NCBI GenBank assembly: GCA_902632125.1
Contig: CACPBQ010000001.1
Location: 62,001 to 126,000 of the forward strand
Origin: Paracoccaceae bacterium
Lineage (GTDB): Bacteria; Pseudomonadota; Alphaproteobacteria; Rhodobacterales; Rhodobacteraceae
Length of the DNA: 64,000 nucleotides
Reading direction: 5' to 3'
Notes under the pieces: model-generated
Told to the model about the DNA's origin: nothing
The model's database searches: none
Seen by the model: only the letters and a program-made list of their open reading frames with translations
Position numbers and translations under genes: made by a program
Shown here: positions 50,123 through 62,008 of the stretch, one piece after another
Layout: the number at the start of each line of letters is the position of its first letter
How positions within the stretch are numbered: the first letter of the stretch is position 1

Positions 50123-51094
50123 TTACAGATTTGCTGATCTTGCTCGTAATTTTATTAAACTAAGTACAATATCTATAGTTGGAGTTGGTGTCTTTGTTAT
50201 GAGACCTAATTCTTGAATTGAGGTTACAAGGGCATCTATTTCCATAGGACGCCCTTGATCAAGATCTTGCAACATAGACGTTCTGTGAGCACCTACCGCA
50301 GCGCCACCATCTATTCTTCTTTCAACATCAATCGGAAATTTGACACCAAGCTTTTCAGCTATTGATTGCGCTTCAATCATCATTTTTCTAGCTACATCTC
50401 TAGTGCCGATATCGGTACATAAAACATCTAAAGTTGCATGAGTTAGAGCAGAAATGGGATTAAACGAAAGATTGCCCCACAATTTTACCCAGATTTCATC
50501 CCGAAGTTTGGGACGAACGGGTGCTTTCAAACCTGCTTCAATTAAGGCTTTAGAAAGTTTAAGAGCTCGGTCAGACTTTGAACCATCTGGCTCCCCTAAA
50601 GAAAACCGATTGCCCTCTAAATGTTTTATGACGCCAGGTTCTATCACTTCCGCTGCTGGATAAACAACGCAGCCTAAAACTTTATCAGGACCAAAACCAT
50701 CCCATTGAATATTTCCTGGATCAACTGAATTTACTCTTGTGCCTTCAAACTCACCACCAACTTTATGAAAATACCACCAAGGAATGCCATTCACACCATA
50801 CACTATGGTAGTTTTTTCGTCGATCAAAGGTTCCATTCTATTAACCACTGATGGCACCGAGTGTGCCTTTAATGTAATAATAACATAATCTTGTGGTCCT
50901 AGATCCTCAGGATTTTCAGAAGCCGTCACAGGGACTGTAATATCACTTTCTTCTTCGATCAGCCGCAAACCTTTTTTTTTCATAGCTTCCAAATGCGGCC
51001 CGCGTGCAACCAAACTGACATCAGCACCTACTCGTGCCAATTTTACGCCCAATAAACCACCAATTGCACCCGCGCCAAAAATACAAATTTTCAT
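50123..51094 (-). CDS. ketopantoate reductase family protein (2-dehydropantoate 2-reductase-like)
   Basis: MKICIFGAGAIGGLLGVKLARVGADVSLVARGPHLEAM; VKLWGNLSFNPISALTHATLDVL. Confidence 0.9.
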   Translation of the reverse strand: MKICIFGAGAIGGLLGVKLARVGADVSLVARGPHLEAMKKKGLRLIEEESDITVPVTASENPEDLGPQDYVIITLKAHSVPSVVNRMEPLIDEKTTIVYGVNGIPWWYFHKVGGEFEGTRVNSVDPGNIQWDGFGPDKVLGCVVYPAAEVIEPGVIKHLEGNRFSLGEPDGSKSDRALKLSKALIEAGLKAPVRPKLRDEIWVKLWGNLSFNPISALTHATLDVLCTDIGTRDVARKMMIEAQSIAEKLGVKFPIDVERRIDGGAAVGAHRTSMLQDLDQGRPMEIDALVTSIQELGLITKTPTPTIDIVLSLIKLRARSANL

Positions 51095-51103
51095 GATTTT
51101 TCC

Positions 51104-52627
51104 TTATAAAAGGCCAAGCTTTTCAGCCATTCCTATCCTTTGCATTTTACCTGTTGCGCCTTTTGGAATTTCATCCAAAATTACAACACAGCGTGGAACT
51201 TTAAAATCAGCCATCCTTTCTTTAGCAAAGCTTTTGATATCCTTGTCATCACATTTACTATCATTCGCCAGAACAACAGCTGCAGCAACCTCCTCTCCAA
51301 GCTTGGGATGAGGTAACGCAAACGTAACAACTTGATCAATTTCAGGATGGTCCAATAAAATACTATCTATTTCTAGTGGTGATATCTTTTCGCCACCCCT
51401 ATTAATTATTTCCTTTAATCTTCCAGTTAAATAAAGGAACCCATCTTCATCAAAAGCACCTTGATCACCAGTACGGAACCAACGTTTTCCTTCAATTTCA
51501 AAAAAGCTTTTTTGATTAGCATCTATGTTATTTTCATAACCAGGCGTCACATTATTACCAGAAATTACGACCTCACCTGTGCCATCAATCAGATAATCGT
51601 CAGCTTCGTCCGCAATTCTAACAGAAGGACCCGCCGGTTTACCAACGGAACCAGGCTTCTGTTTGTCTAAAAGATTGCAACACATTTGATGCGTCGCTTC
51701 AGTCATTCCATAAGCCTCAATAACTGGGGCACTAAAGCTTTCTTCCAAGTCACGCATGACTTGGGCTGGTAGGCTTGCAGAGGACGATCTCAAAAACCTG
51801 AGTGGATTATTTTTTATGATTTTAGAATTACGATTGGAACGAGCTAAAATAGCCTGATGCATTGTGGGAACAGCAGTGTACCAAGTTGGTTTAGCTCTAT
51901 CCAAATTAGAAAAGAAAGAAAGAGCATTAAAGCCTGATGAACACCAAATCGAGGCTCCAACAGATAATGAAGCTGAAACTGCAGCAATAAGCCCATGAAT
52001 GTGGAAAAGCGGCATAACATTTAAACACCTATCTGAGGAGGATAGGGATAAAGATTTTGCAATATTTGATGCTGATGCAGCTACATTTGATTGTAACAAA
52101 GGCACTATCTTAGGCCTAGAAGTCGTTCCCGACGTGTGAAGAATTAAAGCAACATCATTTTCACTTACGACTTCGTCTTCGAGCAACTCTTCATTTTCGT
52201 CACCCATTAAAGAAAATAATCCTGCTATTCGGTCATTTTCTAAAAGACGTATAATTTTAATACCCAAACGCTCCGCTGCCACTGAAGCAGCACCATCATA
52301 ACCCTCATTTACAACAATAGCTTTAGCTTTAAGATCATCTAAATAGAAATTAAATTCATCTTCACGATAACTTGGGTTTAAGGGCGCAGTAATTGCACAC
52401 TGAGCAATCGTCGCGAAAGCACTAGCCATAGTAGGTCCATTTGGAAGAACAATTGCAACGCGATCCTTTTTTGATATGCCGCTTTTACGTAAGAAAGTTT
52501 TTACCTTTTCTGATAGCTCTCGCAAAGTACCATATGTAAGCCACTCTTTGTTTGAGGCTCCGATGGCTTGCGAAGTGGATAAATGCTCAGACAAAAACCC
52601 AGAAATCGTTTGTGACATCCAAAACAA
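51104..52627 (-). CDS. AMP-dependent acyl-CoA synthetase/ligase family protein
   Basis: ALILHTSGTTSRPKIVPL, AYGMTEATHQMC, RWFRTGDQGAFDEDGFLYLTGRLKEIINRGGEKISPLEID, PKGATGKMQR. Confidence 0.93.
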   Translation of the reverse strand: MFWMSQTISGFLSEHLSTSQAIGASNKEWLTYGTLRELSEKVKTFLRKSGISKKDRVAIVLPNGPTMASAFATIAQCAITAPLNPSYREDEFNFYLDDLKAKAIVVNEGYDGAASVAAERLGIKIIRLLENDRIAGLFSLMGDENEELLEDEVVSENDVALILHTSGTTSRPKIVPLLQSNVAASASNIAKSLSLSSSDRCLNVMPLFHIHGLIAAVSASLSVGASIWCSSGFNALSFFSNLDRAKPTWYTAVPTMHQAILARSNRNSKIIKNNPLRFLRSSSASLPAQVMRDLEESFSAPVIEAYGMTEATHQMCCNLLDKQKPGSVGKPAGPSVRIADEADDYLIDGTGEVVISGNNVTPGYENNIDANQKSFFEIEGKRWFRTGDQGAFDEDGFLYLTGRLKEIINRGGEKISPLEIDSILLDHPEIDQVVTFALPHPKLGEEVAAAVVLANDSKCDDKDIKSFAKERMADFKVPRCVVILDEIPKGATGKMQRIGMAEKLGLL

Positions 52628-52711
52628 TCCTTACTAAATCTAAAACTCAACGCACGTAGTAGTGCAAAGCAATAATAGCTTCCAGCTAAATTAAATTTTT
52701 CAACTGATAGA

Positions 52712-55216
52712 CTAACCGTCTTGTCTAATAGCCTCATTTCTGGGGTCGTATGGACTGTCACAGGTAACTTCCGCATCCCATAAAGAGTTTAACATTTTAA
52801 CTTTCAGTTTTTGACCTTCCTGAGCAAGGTCTGGTCTTATATAACCCATACCGATTGATTTACCGAAAACCACTGAATAACCACCCGAAGTCAAACGGCC
52901 AACTTTTGTATCGTTATCCAAATACAACGCTTCTCGACCCCATGGATCTGCATCATTGGGTCCATCTATCAAAAGAGTGACACATTTTGACCTCACACCA
53001 GTTTTTTCCATGCTCTCTTTTCCAAGAAATTCTTTCTCCAAATCAATAAACCTTGACAAATCAGCTTCCAAAGGCGTTGCATCTCTACCTAACTCAGTAC
53101 CAAACGCACGATATGACTTTTCCTGTCGTAACCAGTTTTGGGCACGCGCTCCAACTAATTTTAGGCCATACTCAGGTCCGGCTAACAGCAATCGATCCCA
53201 TAAATAGTTTTGCATTTCGATGGGATGGTGAAGCTCCCATCCTAATTCACCGGTATAGGCAACTCTAATCGCATTCACTGGGCACATTCCAATTTCGATC
53301 GTTTTTGATGAAAGCCATGGAAATTTTTTGTTTGAAAGCGCACTTTCAACATCAGCTTCATTTAGTACAGACTTTAATAGATCTCGCGATTTTGGACCTG
53401 CGATTGCAAAAACGCCCCATTGGGAAGTAACATCGTGAATTTCAATATAACCAAACTCTTCCATTTTATCTTGAGCCGCTTTACTCAGATAATCACTGTC
53501 ATAAGAACTCCAAGCTCCTGCTGATACTAAATAATAACTATCCTCAGCCAGCCTCACTATAGTGTATTCTGTTCGCGTCGTTCCATGATCAGTTAATGCA
53601 TACGTCAAATTAATGCGCCCAACTTTTGGAAGCTTATTACACGTAAACCAATTAAGAAAGTTTGTTGCACCTGGGCCTTTCACCATGTGCTTTGTAAATG
53701 CCGTCGCATCAATTAAACCAACACCTTCACGGACGGCTTTAGCTTCCTCTAAAGAATAATGCCACCATGCGCCACGGCGGAAACTTCTTGATTTAGTATC
53801 GAAATCTTCCTCAGCATCTGCCGGCCCATAATAATTAGCTCTCTCCCAACCGTTAACTTGGCCAAATTGAGCTCCTAACCTTTTTTGTCTCTCATATGCC
53901 GGTGCTGTTCTAAGAGGTCTACAAGCCTCTCTTTCTTCATCAGGATGGTGTAAAATAAATACATGTTCATAGCATTCTTCATTTTTTCTGGTCGCATATT
54001 CAGTTGTCATCCAGCTGCCATACCTTTTAGGGTCGAGAGATGCCATATCTATTTCAGCCTCCCCTTCAACCATCATTTGAGCCAAGTAATAGCCCGTTCC
54101 GCCAGCCGCAGTAATTCCAAATGAAAATCCCTCTGCAAGCCACATATTTCGCAAACCAGGAGCCGGACCTACCAGGGGATTACCGTCTGGCGTATAACAT
54201 ATTGGGCCATTAAAATCATCTTTCAAACCAGCTGTTTCAGATGAAGGAATGCGGTGAATCATCGACATGTACTCCGCTTCAATCCTGTCTAAATCCAGCG
54301 GGAACAAATCAGCTCGAAAACTATCTGGGACACCATATTCAAAACGTGCTGGGGCATTCCTTTCATAAGGCCCTAGTATCCAACCACCCCTTTCTTCTCG
54401 AACATACCACTTAGCATCTGCGTCTCGCAGCACAGGATGTTCTGAATTACCGGCACTCCGGAAATCAACAAGAGCAGGATCTGGCTCAGTTACTATGAAC
54501 TGGTGTTCTACAGGAATTGCAGGTATTTTAATACCCAATAATTTTGCTGTGCGTTGTGCATGATTGCCCGTAGCGGTAACAACATGCTCTGCCGTAATGA
54601 CTAGTTCTTCTTTAGATGCGACAAGATTACCCCCCTGCTCTTCCATCTTGGTACACGTAACTTTCCAATTCCTACCATCCCATATATAGCCATCAACTTG
54701 CCATTTTCGTTCAATTAAAACATCACGTTGTCTGGCACCTTTAGCCATAGCCATCGTAACATCAGCTGGGTTTATGTAACCATCAGTTGGATGGTAAATT
54801 GCTCCAACTAAATCTTTGGTATTTACAAGTGGCCAGCGTTCTTTGATTTCGTTGGGTGTAAGCCATTCGTATGGGACTTCACAAGTTTCTGCGGTTGAAG
54901 CGTAGAGCATGTACTCATCCATGCGATCCTGAGTTTGCGCCATACGCAAATTGCCAACGACTGAAAACCCGGCATTCAAACCTGTCTCTGCTTCGAGAGT
55001 TTTATAGTAGTCAACTGAATACTTATGTATGTGCGTAGTTGCATATGACATGTTAAACAATGGTAACAGACCGGCAGCATGCCACGTTGATCCTGACGTA
55101 AGTTCGTCTCGTTCAAGCAACATAACATCTTGCCAACCTGCTTTGGCTAGGTGGTAGGCAATCGAAGTTCCTACTGCACCGCCACCCACGACTAAAGCTT
55201 TAACATGCGATTTCAT
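52712..55216 (-). CDS. FAD-dependent oxidoreductase with C-terminal GcvT domain (dimethylglycine/sarcosine dehydrogenase-like)
   Basis: ALVVGGGAVGTSIAYHLAKAGW, ERDELTSGSTWHAAGLLP, GGTGYYLAQM; GcvT part YTGELGWELHHPIE, SYRAFGTELGRDATPLEA; start revised to MKSHVKALVV. Confidence 0.93.
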   Translation of the reverse strand: MKSHVKALVVGGGAVGTSIAYHLAKAGWQDVMLLERDELTSGSTWHAAGLLPLFNMSYATTHIHKYSVDYYKTLEAETGLNAGFSVVGNLRMAQTQDRMDEYMLYASTAETCEVPYEWLTPNEIKERWPLVNTKDLVGAIYHPTDGYINPADVTMAMAKGARQRDVLIERKWQVDGYIWDGRNWKVTCTKMEEQGGNLVASKEELVITAEHVVTATGNHAQRTAKLLGIKIPAIPVEHQFIVTEPDPALVDFRSAGNSEHPVLRDADAKWYVREERGGWILGPYERNAPARFEYGVPDSFRADLFPLDLDRIEAEYMSMIHRIPSSETAGLKDDFNGPICYTPDGNPLVGPAPGLRNMWLAEGFSFGITAAGGTGYYLAQMMVEGEAEIDMASLDPKRYGSWMTTEYATRKNEECYEHVFILHHPDEEREACRPLRTAPAYERQKRLGAQFGQVNGWERANYYGPADAEEDFDTKSRSFRRGAWWHYSLEEAKAVREGVGLIDATAFTKHMVKGPGATNFLNWFTCNKLPKVGRINLTYALTDHGTTRTEYTIVRLAEDSYYLVSAGAWSSYDSDYLSKAAQDKMEEFGYIEIHDVTSQWGVFAIAGPKSRDLLKSVLNEADVESALSNKKFPWLSSKTIEIGMCPVNAIRVAYTGELGWELHHPIEMQNYLWDRLLLAGPEYGLKLVGARAQNWLRQEKSYRAFGTELGRDATPLEADLSRFIDLEKEFLGKESMEKTGVRSKCVTLLIDGPNDADPWGREALYLDNDTKVGRLTSGGYSVVFGKSIGMGYIRPDLAQEGQKLKVKMLNSLWDAEVTCDSPYDPRNEAIRQDG

Positions 55217-55472
55217 AAACTTGCTCCCCAGCACCAATTCCAACTTTTCTATTATTAAGAAAAAATCAACTATTAGCCTAGTCGACGCAACAATAAAGAA
55301 AAGCGACTTTTCGAGCACCAGATAATTTTTAATGAACCAAAGATCAAAATATAAAAACGAACTCAAGGTTTTTCTCAAAATTTACAGTCTTTCGTATTTT
55401 TCATGTACGGTTTATAAAATTTAAATAAATCACGGTTTCGAATCAAAAAGTTAAGAATTTATAGGTAGGTAA

Positions 55473-56516
<1,044 letters not shown>

Positions 56517-56542
56517 TATTTGTCAGCAGCAAAGAGGATTAA

Positions 56543-57451
56543 TTGGCTAGGCCTAATTCCAAAGAAACGGATAACTTAGCACCGTTTAGATATATAAGTA
56601 CCGGTATAATTGTTTTCTTTCTTTTTGCTTTATTTTTAATATGGCGCCTTGATAATCCACGAGTTGAAAAGCTTAGAGCGGAAGTCATTGATTATATTTT
56701 GCCAAAATTTGAATGGGTAATGGCTCCAGCGACAGGCCTTATCCGTATAACTCAAGACTTTAGAAGTTATCAATCTTTATACGAACAGAATCAAGAGCTT
56801 AGGAGAGAACTGCAGCAGATGAAAAGCTGGAAAGAAGCAGCCCTTCAATTGGAACAAGAAAATGCCCGATTGTTGGATTTAAATAATCTTCAACTTGATC
56901 CAAAACTTACTCACATTTCCAGCATTGTTTTAGCAGATAGCGGTTCTCCATTTCGACAGTCAGTTCTTGTAAATGTTGGAGTACAAGATGGTATTCAAGA
57001 TGGATGGGCAGCTATGGACGGACTAGGGTTAGTAGGGCGCATTTCTGGCGTTGGTAGTAAAACAGCTCGCGTCTTGCTTTTAACCGATACTGCTTCCATA
57101 ATTCCTGCTACCATCCAACCATCCGGACAACGGGCTCTGATCGCAGGTGATAATTCAATTGCACCGACGGTAGAGTTTTTAGAGAATGCTGATTTAGTTA
57201 GGCCTGGAGATCGAGTTGAAACCTCTGGAAGTGGCGGGATTTTTCCTCCAAACCTGCTAATTGGACGGTTATCACTAGACCCCTCCGGCCGGTTACGTGT
57301 ACGTCTTGCAGCAGATTATGAACGACTTGAATTTTTGAGAGTTTTGAGGAATTTTGGAACCGAGCCAATTGATAACCCAGGTAATCTAATCATAAATAAA
57401 AGTTTGAAGTCATTATCTGTTGACCAAAGCACTGAGGCAAACGGAACATAA
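56543..57451 (+). CDS. mreC: rod shape-determining protein MreC
   Basis: TM then coiled coil then beta domain; GLVGRISGVGSKTARVLLLTD; TTG start; follows mreB. Confidence 0.93.
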   Translation: MARPNSKETDNLAPFRYISTGIIVFFLFALFLIWRLDNPRVEKLRAEVIDYILPKFEWVMAPATGLIRITQDFRSYQSLYEQNQELRRELQQMKSWKEAALQLEQENARLLDLNNLQLDPKLTHISSIVLADSGSPFRQSVLVNVGVQDGIQDGWAAMDGLGLVGRISGVGSKTARVLLLTDTASIIPATIQPSGQRALIAGDNSIAPTVEFLENADLVRPGDRVETSGSGGIFPPNLLIGRLSLDPSGRLRVRLAADYERLEFLRVLRNFGTEPIDNPGNLIINKSLKSLSVDQSTEANGT

Positions 57452-57453
57452 AT

Positions 57454-57969
57454 ATGAATATTAAAAGTTTTTTCCATCAATTTATATATTTTTGCATTGG
57501 ATTGTTGATAATTTTTTTCCAAATTCTGCCTCTACAGACCACCCCACAGACTTGGTCTGGACCTAATATCCTTTTAGTATTTTTCGCGGCTATCGTTTCC
57601 AAAAGGCCTGAATTCATTTCAAGTTTTCTCATCGCTAGCGTTTTTTTAATAGAAGATTTTTTTCTGATGCGCCCACCAGGTTTAATGTCTGCCTTGACGG
57701 TACTTGGTTTTTATTTTTTAAGGAGAAAATTTCAAAATCAGGAAGTTAATTCTTTCATATTTGGCTGGGGAAGTGTAGCTTCTTGGCTCACTATTATTCT
57801 ACTGGTTTATTACTTTATTTCTGTATTATTATTTATTCCATCAGCAGGGTTCAAATTGACACTGATGGAACTGCTAATGACCTTGGCGCTTTATCCAATT
57901 TTTTCCATTCTGATTGGTAGCTTTGATAAATTGAACCTGACAAAAACCGAAAAGATAATCCAAAGTTGA
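57454..57969 (+). CDS. mreD: rod shape-determining protein MreD
   Basis: Polytopic small membrane protein between mreC and mrdA. Confidence 0.85.
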   Translation: MNIKSFFHQFIYFCIGLLIIFFQILPLQTTPQTWSGPNILLVFFAAIVSKRPEFISSFLIASVFLIEDFFLMRPPGLMSALTVLGFYFLRRKFQNQEVNSFIFGWGSVASWLTIILLVYYFISVLLFIPSAGFKLTLMELLMTLALYPIFSILIGSFDKLNLTKTEKIIQS

Positions 57970-59922
57970 TTGATTATGGCAGATAGAATCCAACTAAACC
58001 AAAAAAGTTATGCCAAACTTTCCAGGCGAGGCGTAATTCTTGGTAGTTTACAGACTGCTTTCATAGCCACCTTGGCTTTTAGAATGCGAAAATTGCAAGT
58101 GGAGGATGCAAGTAATTATCGATTACTGGCAGATGAGAACCGAATTAACATAAGATTAATTGCTCCTTCCAGGGGGGAAGTCTATGACCGCAACGGTAAG
58201 ATAATTGCGCGAAATGAACAAAGTTTCAGAATTACGATTGTGAAAGAAGACGCAGGAGATATCGAACAAGCATTGTTCTCTTTAAGCAACTTAATAAAAA
58301 TATCCCAAAGCGATGCAAAGAGAATAATTGAAGAAACCAAAAGAAGTGCCCCCTTTTTGCCAGTCACAGTACGAGATCAACTTAGTTTTGACGAAATAGC
58401 TAGAATTGCAGCGAATACTCCTAATTTACCAGGAGTATCTGTCGAACAGGGATTATCGAGGGTGTACCCTTCATTTGAAAGTTATGCTCACGTTGTAGGA
58501 TATGTTGGGCCAGTGAGCGATAGTGATCTTCAAGGAGGTAACGAAACCAATCCACTTCTAAAAATTCCTCGATTTCAAGTTGGTAAGGTTGGTGTCGAAA
58601 AACATTATGAAGATATTTTGAGGGGTAGTGCGGGTGTAATGAAAGTAGAGGTTAATGCACTAGGCCGCGTCATGAGAAACCTTAGTAGAAAAGAGGGAAA
58701 ACCAGGGAATAATATCCAACTAACTGTTGATACTGCATTACAATCTTACATTCAAGCTAGGTTAGGTTCAGAAAGTGCCTCCGCTGTTGTTATAAATTGT
58801 AAAAATGGTGAAATTCTTGCTATTGCTTCATCTCCAAGCTATGACCCAAATAAATTTGTTAAGGGCATTTCATATTCGGATTTCAATGAACTTAGGGATA
58901 ACGAATTAAGGCCTTTGGCTTCAAAAACTGTTCAAGATGCCTATCCACCAGGATCAACCTTTAAAATTGTTACTGCCCTTTCAGCTTTAGAAGCAAACAT
59001 AATTGGGCCAAAAGATACTTTTACTTGTAGTGGAAAAATGGAAATTTCTAATAGGTTTTTTCACTGTTGGAAAAACAGTGGCCATGGAACGATGAACCTT
59101 GAAAAATCTCTTAGTGAAAGCTGTGATGTCTATTTCTATGAATTAGCTCTCAAAGTTGGAATTGAACAAATTAACAAAATGGCAACTAAACTGGGGTTGG
59201 GAGTAAAACATGATGTTCCAATGTCTGCAATTACAAAAGGTCTAATGCCTAGCCGGGAATGGAAGCTAAATTACAGGAAGCAAGAATGGTTAGTCGGAGA
59301 TACTGTCAATGCATCAATTGGGCAAGGTTATGTCCTTTCTTCTCCACTTCAATTAGCTGTTATGGCTGCTCGTTTGGCAAGTGGTAAAAAAGTCAACCCG
59401 ATATTAACTAAGTCAATAAATGGACAAAATGTTCACAATCTTTCAAATATTGAAGATTTGGATATAGACAAGTCGTATCTTAAAATTATTAGAAAAGCAC
59501 TTTTCGAGGCTAGTAATGACAGGAGGGGTACAGCCTATGGATCTCGCGTCATCGATAATACGTATCGAATGGCAGGTAAAACTGGCACCAGTCAGGTGAG
59601 GAATATAACAGACGCGGAGCGAGAAAATGGCGTTACTAAAAACGAGGATTTACCTTGGAAAAGAAGAGATCATGGGCTCTTCATCAATTTTGCGCCATAT
59701 AATAAACCAGAAATAGCCGTTGCAGTAGTCGTAGAACATGGCGGAGCTGGCTCAAAATCCGCGGCTCCCATTGCTCGTGACATTACCTTGCAAGCACTTT
59801 TTAAAGGAAACCCACCTTTAGAAGTTTATCCTGCTAAAGATCGATCAGCAGTCTTTGAACGACAAAATAAACTTGGCGAAGTTTTAAAAGAATTAGAGAT
59901 ATTTAGAGAAAATAAAGTATGA
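57970..59922 (+). CDS. mrdA: penicillin-binding protein 2
   Basis: APSRGEVYDRNGKIIARN, AYPPGSTFKIVTALSALEA, GKTGTSQV. Confidence 0.96.
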   Translation: MIMADRIQLNQKSYAKLSRRGVILGSLQTAFIATLAFRMRKLQVEDASNYRLLADENRINIRLIAPSRGEVYDRNGKIIARNEQSFRITIVKEDAGDIEQALFSLSNLIKISQSDAKRIIEETKRSAPFLPVTVRDQLSFDEIARIAANTPNLPGVSVEQGLSRVYPSFESYAHVVGYVGPVSDSDLQGGNETNPLLKIPRFQVGKVGVEKHYEDILRGSAGVMKVEVNALGRVMRNLSRKEGKPGNNIQLTVDTALQSYIQARLGSESASAVVINCKNGEILAIASSPSYDPNKFVKGISYSDFNELRDNELRPLASKTVQDAYPPGSTFKIVTALSALEANIIGPKDTFTCSGKMEISNRFFHCWKNSGHGTMNLEKSLSESCDVYFYELALKVGIEQINKMATKLGLGVKHDVPMSAITKGLMPSREWKLNYRKQEWLVGDTVNASIGQGYVLSSPLQLAVMAARLASGKKVNPILTKSINGQNVHNLSNIEDLDIDKSYLKIIRKALFEASNDRRGTAYGSRVIDNTYRMAGKTGTSQVRNITDAERENGVTKNEDLPWKRRDHGLFINFAPYNKPEIAVAVVVEHGGAGSKSAAPIARDITLQALFKGNPPLEVYPAKDRSAVFERQNKLGEVLKELEIFRENKV

Positions 59923-61067
59923 CTTATCTCGAATATAAAGTCAGGGCTGTTCCAAGAGGTTTTAAAAAACTATTTTATTTGAATTGGCCAATAATTTTGC
60001 TCCTTTGTGCAGCAACTGCAATAGGCGTTATTATGTTGACTTCCATAGCTGGTATTAGTTGGGATCCATGGGCTTCTGCACAGCTTAAACGCTTTTTCGT
60101 GGGATTTATTCTAATGATTAGCATTGCAATGGTGCCAATTTGGTTTTGGAAAAGTATGTCTGTGTTGGCTTATATTACCTCGTTAGGACTTTTAGTTCTT
60201 GTAGAATTTTTTGGCTCAACTGGTATGGGTGCGCAAAGATGGTTGGATTTAGGTTTCATTACCTTACAGCCTTCTGAAATGGCCAAAATTACGTTGATAA
60301 TGGTATTAGCTTTTTATTACGATTGGTTGCCAGACCAGAATGTTTCGAAACCACAATGGATAATAGCACCACTAGCACTAATTTTTTTACCGTTTTTTCT
60401 TGTCCTTCAACAGCCCGACTTAGGAACTGCTTTACTAATTGTTTTAGGCGGAGGTGCTATGATGTTTTTAGCTGGAATTCACTGGGGATATTTCGGGGCA
60501 GCTCTATCTTTAAGTGTGGGCGGAGCTTTAATCATTTTACAAAGTCGTGGCAAAGATTGGCAGCTTTTAAATGATTATCAATATCGCCGAATTGATACAT
60601 TTATTGATCCATCGTCTGATCCATTAGGAGCAGGATACCATATTACACAATCGAAAATAGCACTCGGTTCTGGCGGTTGGACAGGCAGAGGTTTCGGACA
60701 GGGAACTCAATCTAGGTTAAATTTCCTGCCGGAAAAACACACTGATTTTATTTTTACGACACTAGCAGAAGAATTCGGCTTTATTGGTGGAATTTCTCTA
60801 TTGGCAATTTATGCCCTTATCGTCGCATTTTCTATTATTGCGGCTATCAGTAATAAGGATCGCTTCTCATCATTACTTATTTATGGTGTAACGGTAACTT
60901 TTTTTCTTTATTTCGCTGTGAATATGGCAATGGTAATGGGCTTAGCTCCAGTTGTAGGGGTGCCCCTGCCTTTAGTTAGCTATGGTGGTTCGTCTTTATT
61001 GGTACTTATGGCAGCCTTTGGACTATTGCAGTCAGCACACGTGCATAAACCCCGAGGGGTGATATGA
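59919..61067 (+). CDS. rodA: rod shape-determining protein RodA (SEDS glycosyltransferase)
   Basis: QPSEMAKITLIM, QQPDLGTALLI, GWTGRGFGQGTQSRLNFLPEKHTDFIFTTLAEEFGFIGG, GVPLPLVSYGGSSLL. Confidence 0.97.
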   Translation: MTYLEYKVRAVPRGFKKLFYLNWPIILLLCAATAIGVIMLTSIAGISWDPWASAQLKRFFVGFILMISIAMVPIWFWKSMSVLAYITSLGLLVLVEFFGSTGMGAQRWLDLGFITLQPSEMAKITLIMVLAFYYDWLPDQNVSKPQWIIAPLALIFLPFFLVLQQPDLGTALLIVLGGGAMMFLAGIHWGYFGAALSLSVGGALIILQSRGKDWQLLNDYQYRRIDTFIDPSSDPLGAGYHITQSKIALGSGGWTGRGFGQGTQSRLNFLPEKHTDFIFTTLAEEFGFIGGISLLAIYALIVAFSIIAAISNKDRFSSLLIYGVTVTFFLYFAVNMAMVMGLAPVVGVPLPLVSYGGSSLLVLMAAFGLLQSAHVHKPRGVI

Positions 61068-61996
61068 TAAATATTTTATTCGCAGCAGTCACAGAAAGGT
61101 GGGATCAATACCAAAAACCTCTAAGAAAGGAACTAGATTTAACAGGACTTGAATATAAATTATCCAAAAAGTTACCTCCGTCAAAAGTAGACTACATCAT
61201 TTATGCTCCCAATAGTTCAATAAAAGATTTCTCAGTTTTTACAAATCTTAAAGCAGTTTTAAATTTGTGGGCAGGAGTCGAGGATGTCGTTAAAAACAAA
61301 ACTTTAAAAGTGCCATTAGCTAGGATGGTTGATAAAGGCCTGACCCAAGGTATGAAAGAATGGGTTTTAGGCCATGTCTTGCGATATCACCTGAATATTG
61401 ACTTACATATTTTTGGACAAGATGGCCATTGGCGAGATTGGTCCGCACCCCCACTCGCAAGTAACCGAACTGTAACTATTTTAGGCTTGGGCGCGCTTGG
61501 AGCCGAATGTGCAAATACCTTGGCGGAGATTGGGTTCAAAGTGCGTGGATGGAGTTTAAGTAAAAAAGAAATTAATAGTGTTAAGTGTTACCATGGTTTT
61601 AAAGAACTAGAAAATTCGTTAGTCGAATCTGAAATAGTTGTCTTACTTTTACCAGCCACTGCCAATACAGAAAATATTATCAATACAAAAACTATCTCGC
61701 ATTTATCAGATAAAGCTATAATAATTAATCCAGGTAGAGGTACATTAATTGATGAAAAAGCACTCCTTAAAAGCTTAGACGAGGGAAAACTTGCGCATGC
61801 TACTCTAGATGTATTTCGGGAAGAACCTTTACCTGCAGACCATCAATTTTGGCAGCATCCAAAAATAACTGTTACGCCTCATATAGCGAGTGAAACTAGA
61901 CCAAGAACTGCCTCTCAAGTAATTGCGACTAATATAGACAGGTTTGAAAAAGGGAAACCATTGCTTTATCAAGTAAATATAAATGCTGGATACTAA
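61064..61996 (+). CDS. glyoxylate/hydroxypyruvate reductase A-like 2-hydroxyacid dehydrogenase
   Basis: VTILGLGALGAECANTLAEIGFKVRGWS, INPGRGTLIDEKALLKSLDEGKLAHATLDVFREEPLP, TPHIASETRPRTA. Confidence 0.93.
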   Translation: MINILFAAVTERWDQYQKPLRKELDLTGLEYKLSKKLPPSKVDYIIYAPNSSIKDFSVFTNLKAVLNLWAGVEDVVKNKTLKVPLARMVDKGLTQGMKEWVLGHVLRYHLNIDLHIFGQDGHWRDWSAPPLASNRTVTILGLGALGAECANTLAEIGFKVRGWSLSKKEINSVKCYHGFKELENSLVESEIVVLLLPATANTENIINTKTISHLSDKAIIINPGRGTLIDEKALLKSLDEGKLAHATLDVFREEPLPADHQFWQHPKITVTPHIASETRPRTASQVIATNIDRFEKGKPLLYQVNINAGY

Positions 61997-62008
61997 CGTC
62001 CGAAAATT

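Noticed and set aside
52712-55216. DMSP demethylase (dmdA) interpretation of the GcvT-containing enzyme
   Set aside because: The protein has a full N-terminal FAD-dependent DAO domain, unlike stand-alone DmdA; DMGDH/sarcosine dehydrogenase type fits better.
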